A DNA stretch of 44,255 bases from Candidatus Methylophosphatis haderslevensis (GTDB lineage: Bacteria; Pseudomonadota; Gammaproteobacteria; Burkholderiales; Rhodocyclaceae). Each line of letters opens with the position of its first letter. Position 1 is the first letter of the stretch. Below the pieces are notes generated by a model. It saw nothing but the letters and a program-made list of their open reading frames with translations. It did not search any database and was not told the DNA's origin. A program made the translations under genes and the position numbers. Positions 43,733 to 44,255 of this stretch are shown in pieces. The DNA is taken from the NCBI GenBank assembly GCA_016711925.1, contig JADJSA010000011.1, positions 1-44,255 on the forward strand, in the 5' to 3' direction.

Positions 43733-43738
43733 GTATCA
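43733..43738. repeat. Target-site duplication, right copy (GGTATC)
   Basis: Directly follows the transposon terminus at 43732; identical to 37801-37806. Confidence 0.9.
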
Positions 43739-43826
43739 TGTCGAATCAAAATGGGTTGCCGACCTTTGGACTTCACGGACCTGCGGCGGCGAAGTGCCCG
43801 CCATTTCGCAACGGCACGGCCGACAG

Positions 43827-44239
43827 CCGCATGGATAGGTCGTCTCCAGTGCGCCTGCCCGAATGACCTGATGGATCGGTCGTTTACAGCATGCCCGCCC
43901 TGCGACCCGCATGGAATGGCGCAGTTGGCGGTGGCGCGCCCAGGGGCACCGGTGCCTGCCGGCTCTGGCGCGGGAAACGGCGACACATTCCGAAACGCCG
44001 GTCCGCTACCCCCGCGCCAACCAGCGATGCGGGCACCCGACTTTCGCCCGCGATTGGAGGGCAATGACAGAACGGGTGGGAGAGGGTGTGACGGTGGCGG
44101 AAGGGGAATAGCAAGACCTGCCCCTACCGTCTATCGCCTGCGAACCGCACCAGCCGGGCTTCTGCGGCGTGCCTGCCATGGGAGCCGCATGGTCAGGCGG
44201 TCGTGGCTTGGCATGCCTGAAGATCGCCTATCCATGCGG
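43827..44239. repeat. Cluster of five REP-like repeats
   Basis: Copies at 43827-43860 (CCGCATGGATAGGTCGTCT), 43867-43897 (diverged, GATGGATCGGTCGT then CAGCATGCCCG), 43905-43923 (ACCCGCATGGAATGGCG), 44185-44219 (plus) and 44210-44239 (minus). The last two form an inverted pair sharing the GGCATGCC centre. No gene is supported in 43739-44255; open frames there have no family features. Confidence 0.7.
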
Positions 44240-44255
44240 TCAGCAGGCCAGTGAT

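Noticed and set aside
1..44255. CRISPR arrays, tRNA and rRNA genes
   Set aside because: No regularly spaced direct repeats with spacers, and no cloverleaf with a TTCGAATC-type arm or rRNA signature was seen on either strand by eye.

Overview
The window reads as GC-rich betaproteobacterial chromosome. The host gene content and order (glnA, a DUF4124 gene, glnL-glnG; birA-coaX-SPOR protein; coaE-zapD-yacG; a tetR-adaptor-RND cluster followed by pcm, rhodanese and tolC) suggests Rhodocyclales or Accumulibacter-like bacteria. That placement is inference from gene content, not from a database search.

Layout. Positions 1-2500 hold two overlapping, frameshifted tyrosine-recombinase genes (minus strand), a 20-bp perfect palindrome, and the 3' end of an IS66 tnpC that starts exactly at the palindrome. 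Positions 2500-11440 are host genes: DUF2892, a deletion fusion of a Crp/Fnr regulator with exonuclease III, a DUF4124-glutaredoxin protein, prlC, a membrane protein, purC, a frameshifted DUF1343/NamZ gene, a frameshifted DOMON-like gene and a small monooxygenase-like gene. Positions 11444-16240 are a mobile scrap zone: unassigned DNA, then an IS1182-type transposase gene split by an IS91-type element. Positions 16240-29076 are a mostly intact host block: nitrogen regulation (glnA with a good sigma-54 promoter, glnL, glnG), cofactor genes (birA, coaX, coaE), cell division and gyrase control (zapD, yacG) and a large SWIM-SNF2 helicase. Positions 29123-37585 are minus-strand host genes: an M48 lipoprotein peptidase and an efflux cluster.

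Positions 37807-43732 form one transposon. It has TG...CA ends, a 6-bp direct repeat GGTATC on both flanks, and two 17-bp GGTCA-N8-GATG repeats at each end. It carries four genes: a zinc-binding/HTH protein, a D,D35E transposase, an ExeA/TniB-like ATPase and a short acidic protein. An IS66 element (39761-42225, 8-bp repeat CTTCGAGA) sits inside its transposase gene; removing it restores the reading frame exactly. A cluster of REP-like repeats fills the last 500 bp.

Three themes stand out: nested insertions that can be resolved to the base, a dispersed REP-like repeat family that in one place replaces the start codon of exonuclease III, and many small frameshifts concentrated in mobile genes and in three dispensable host genes.
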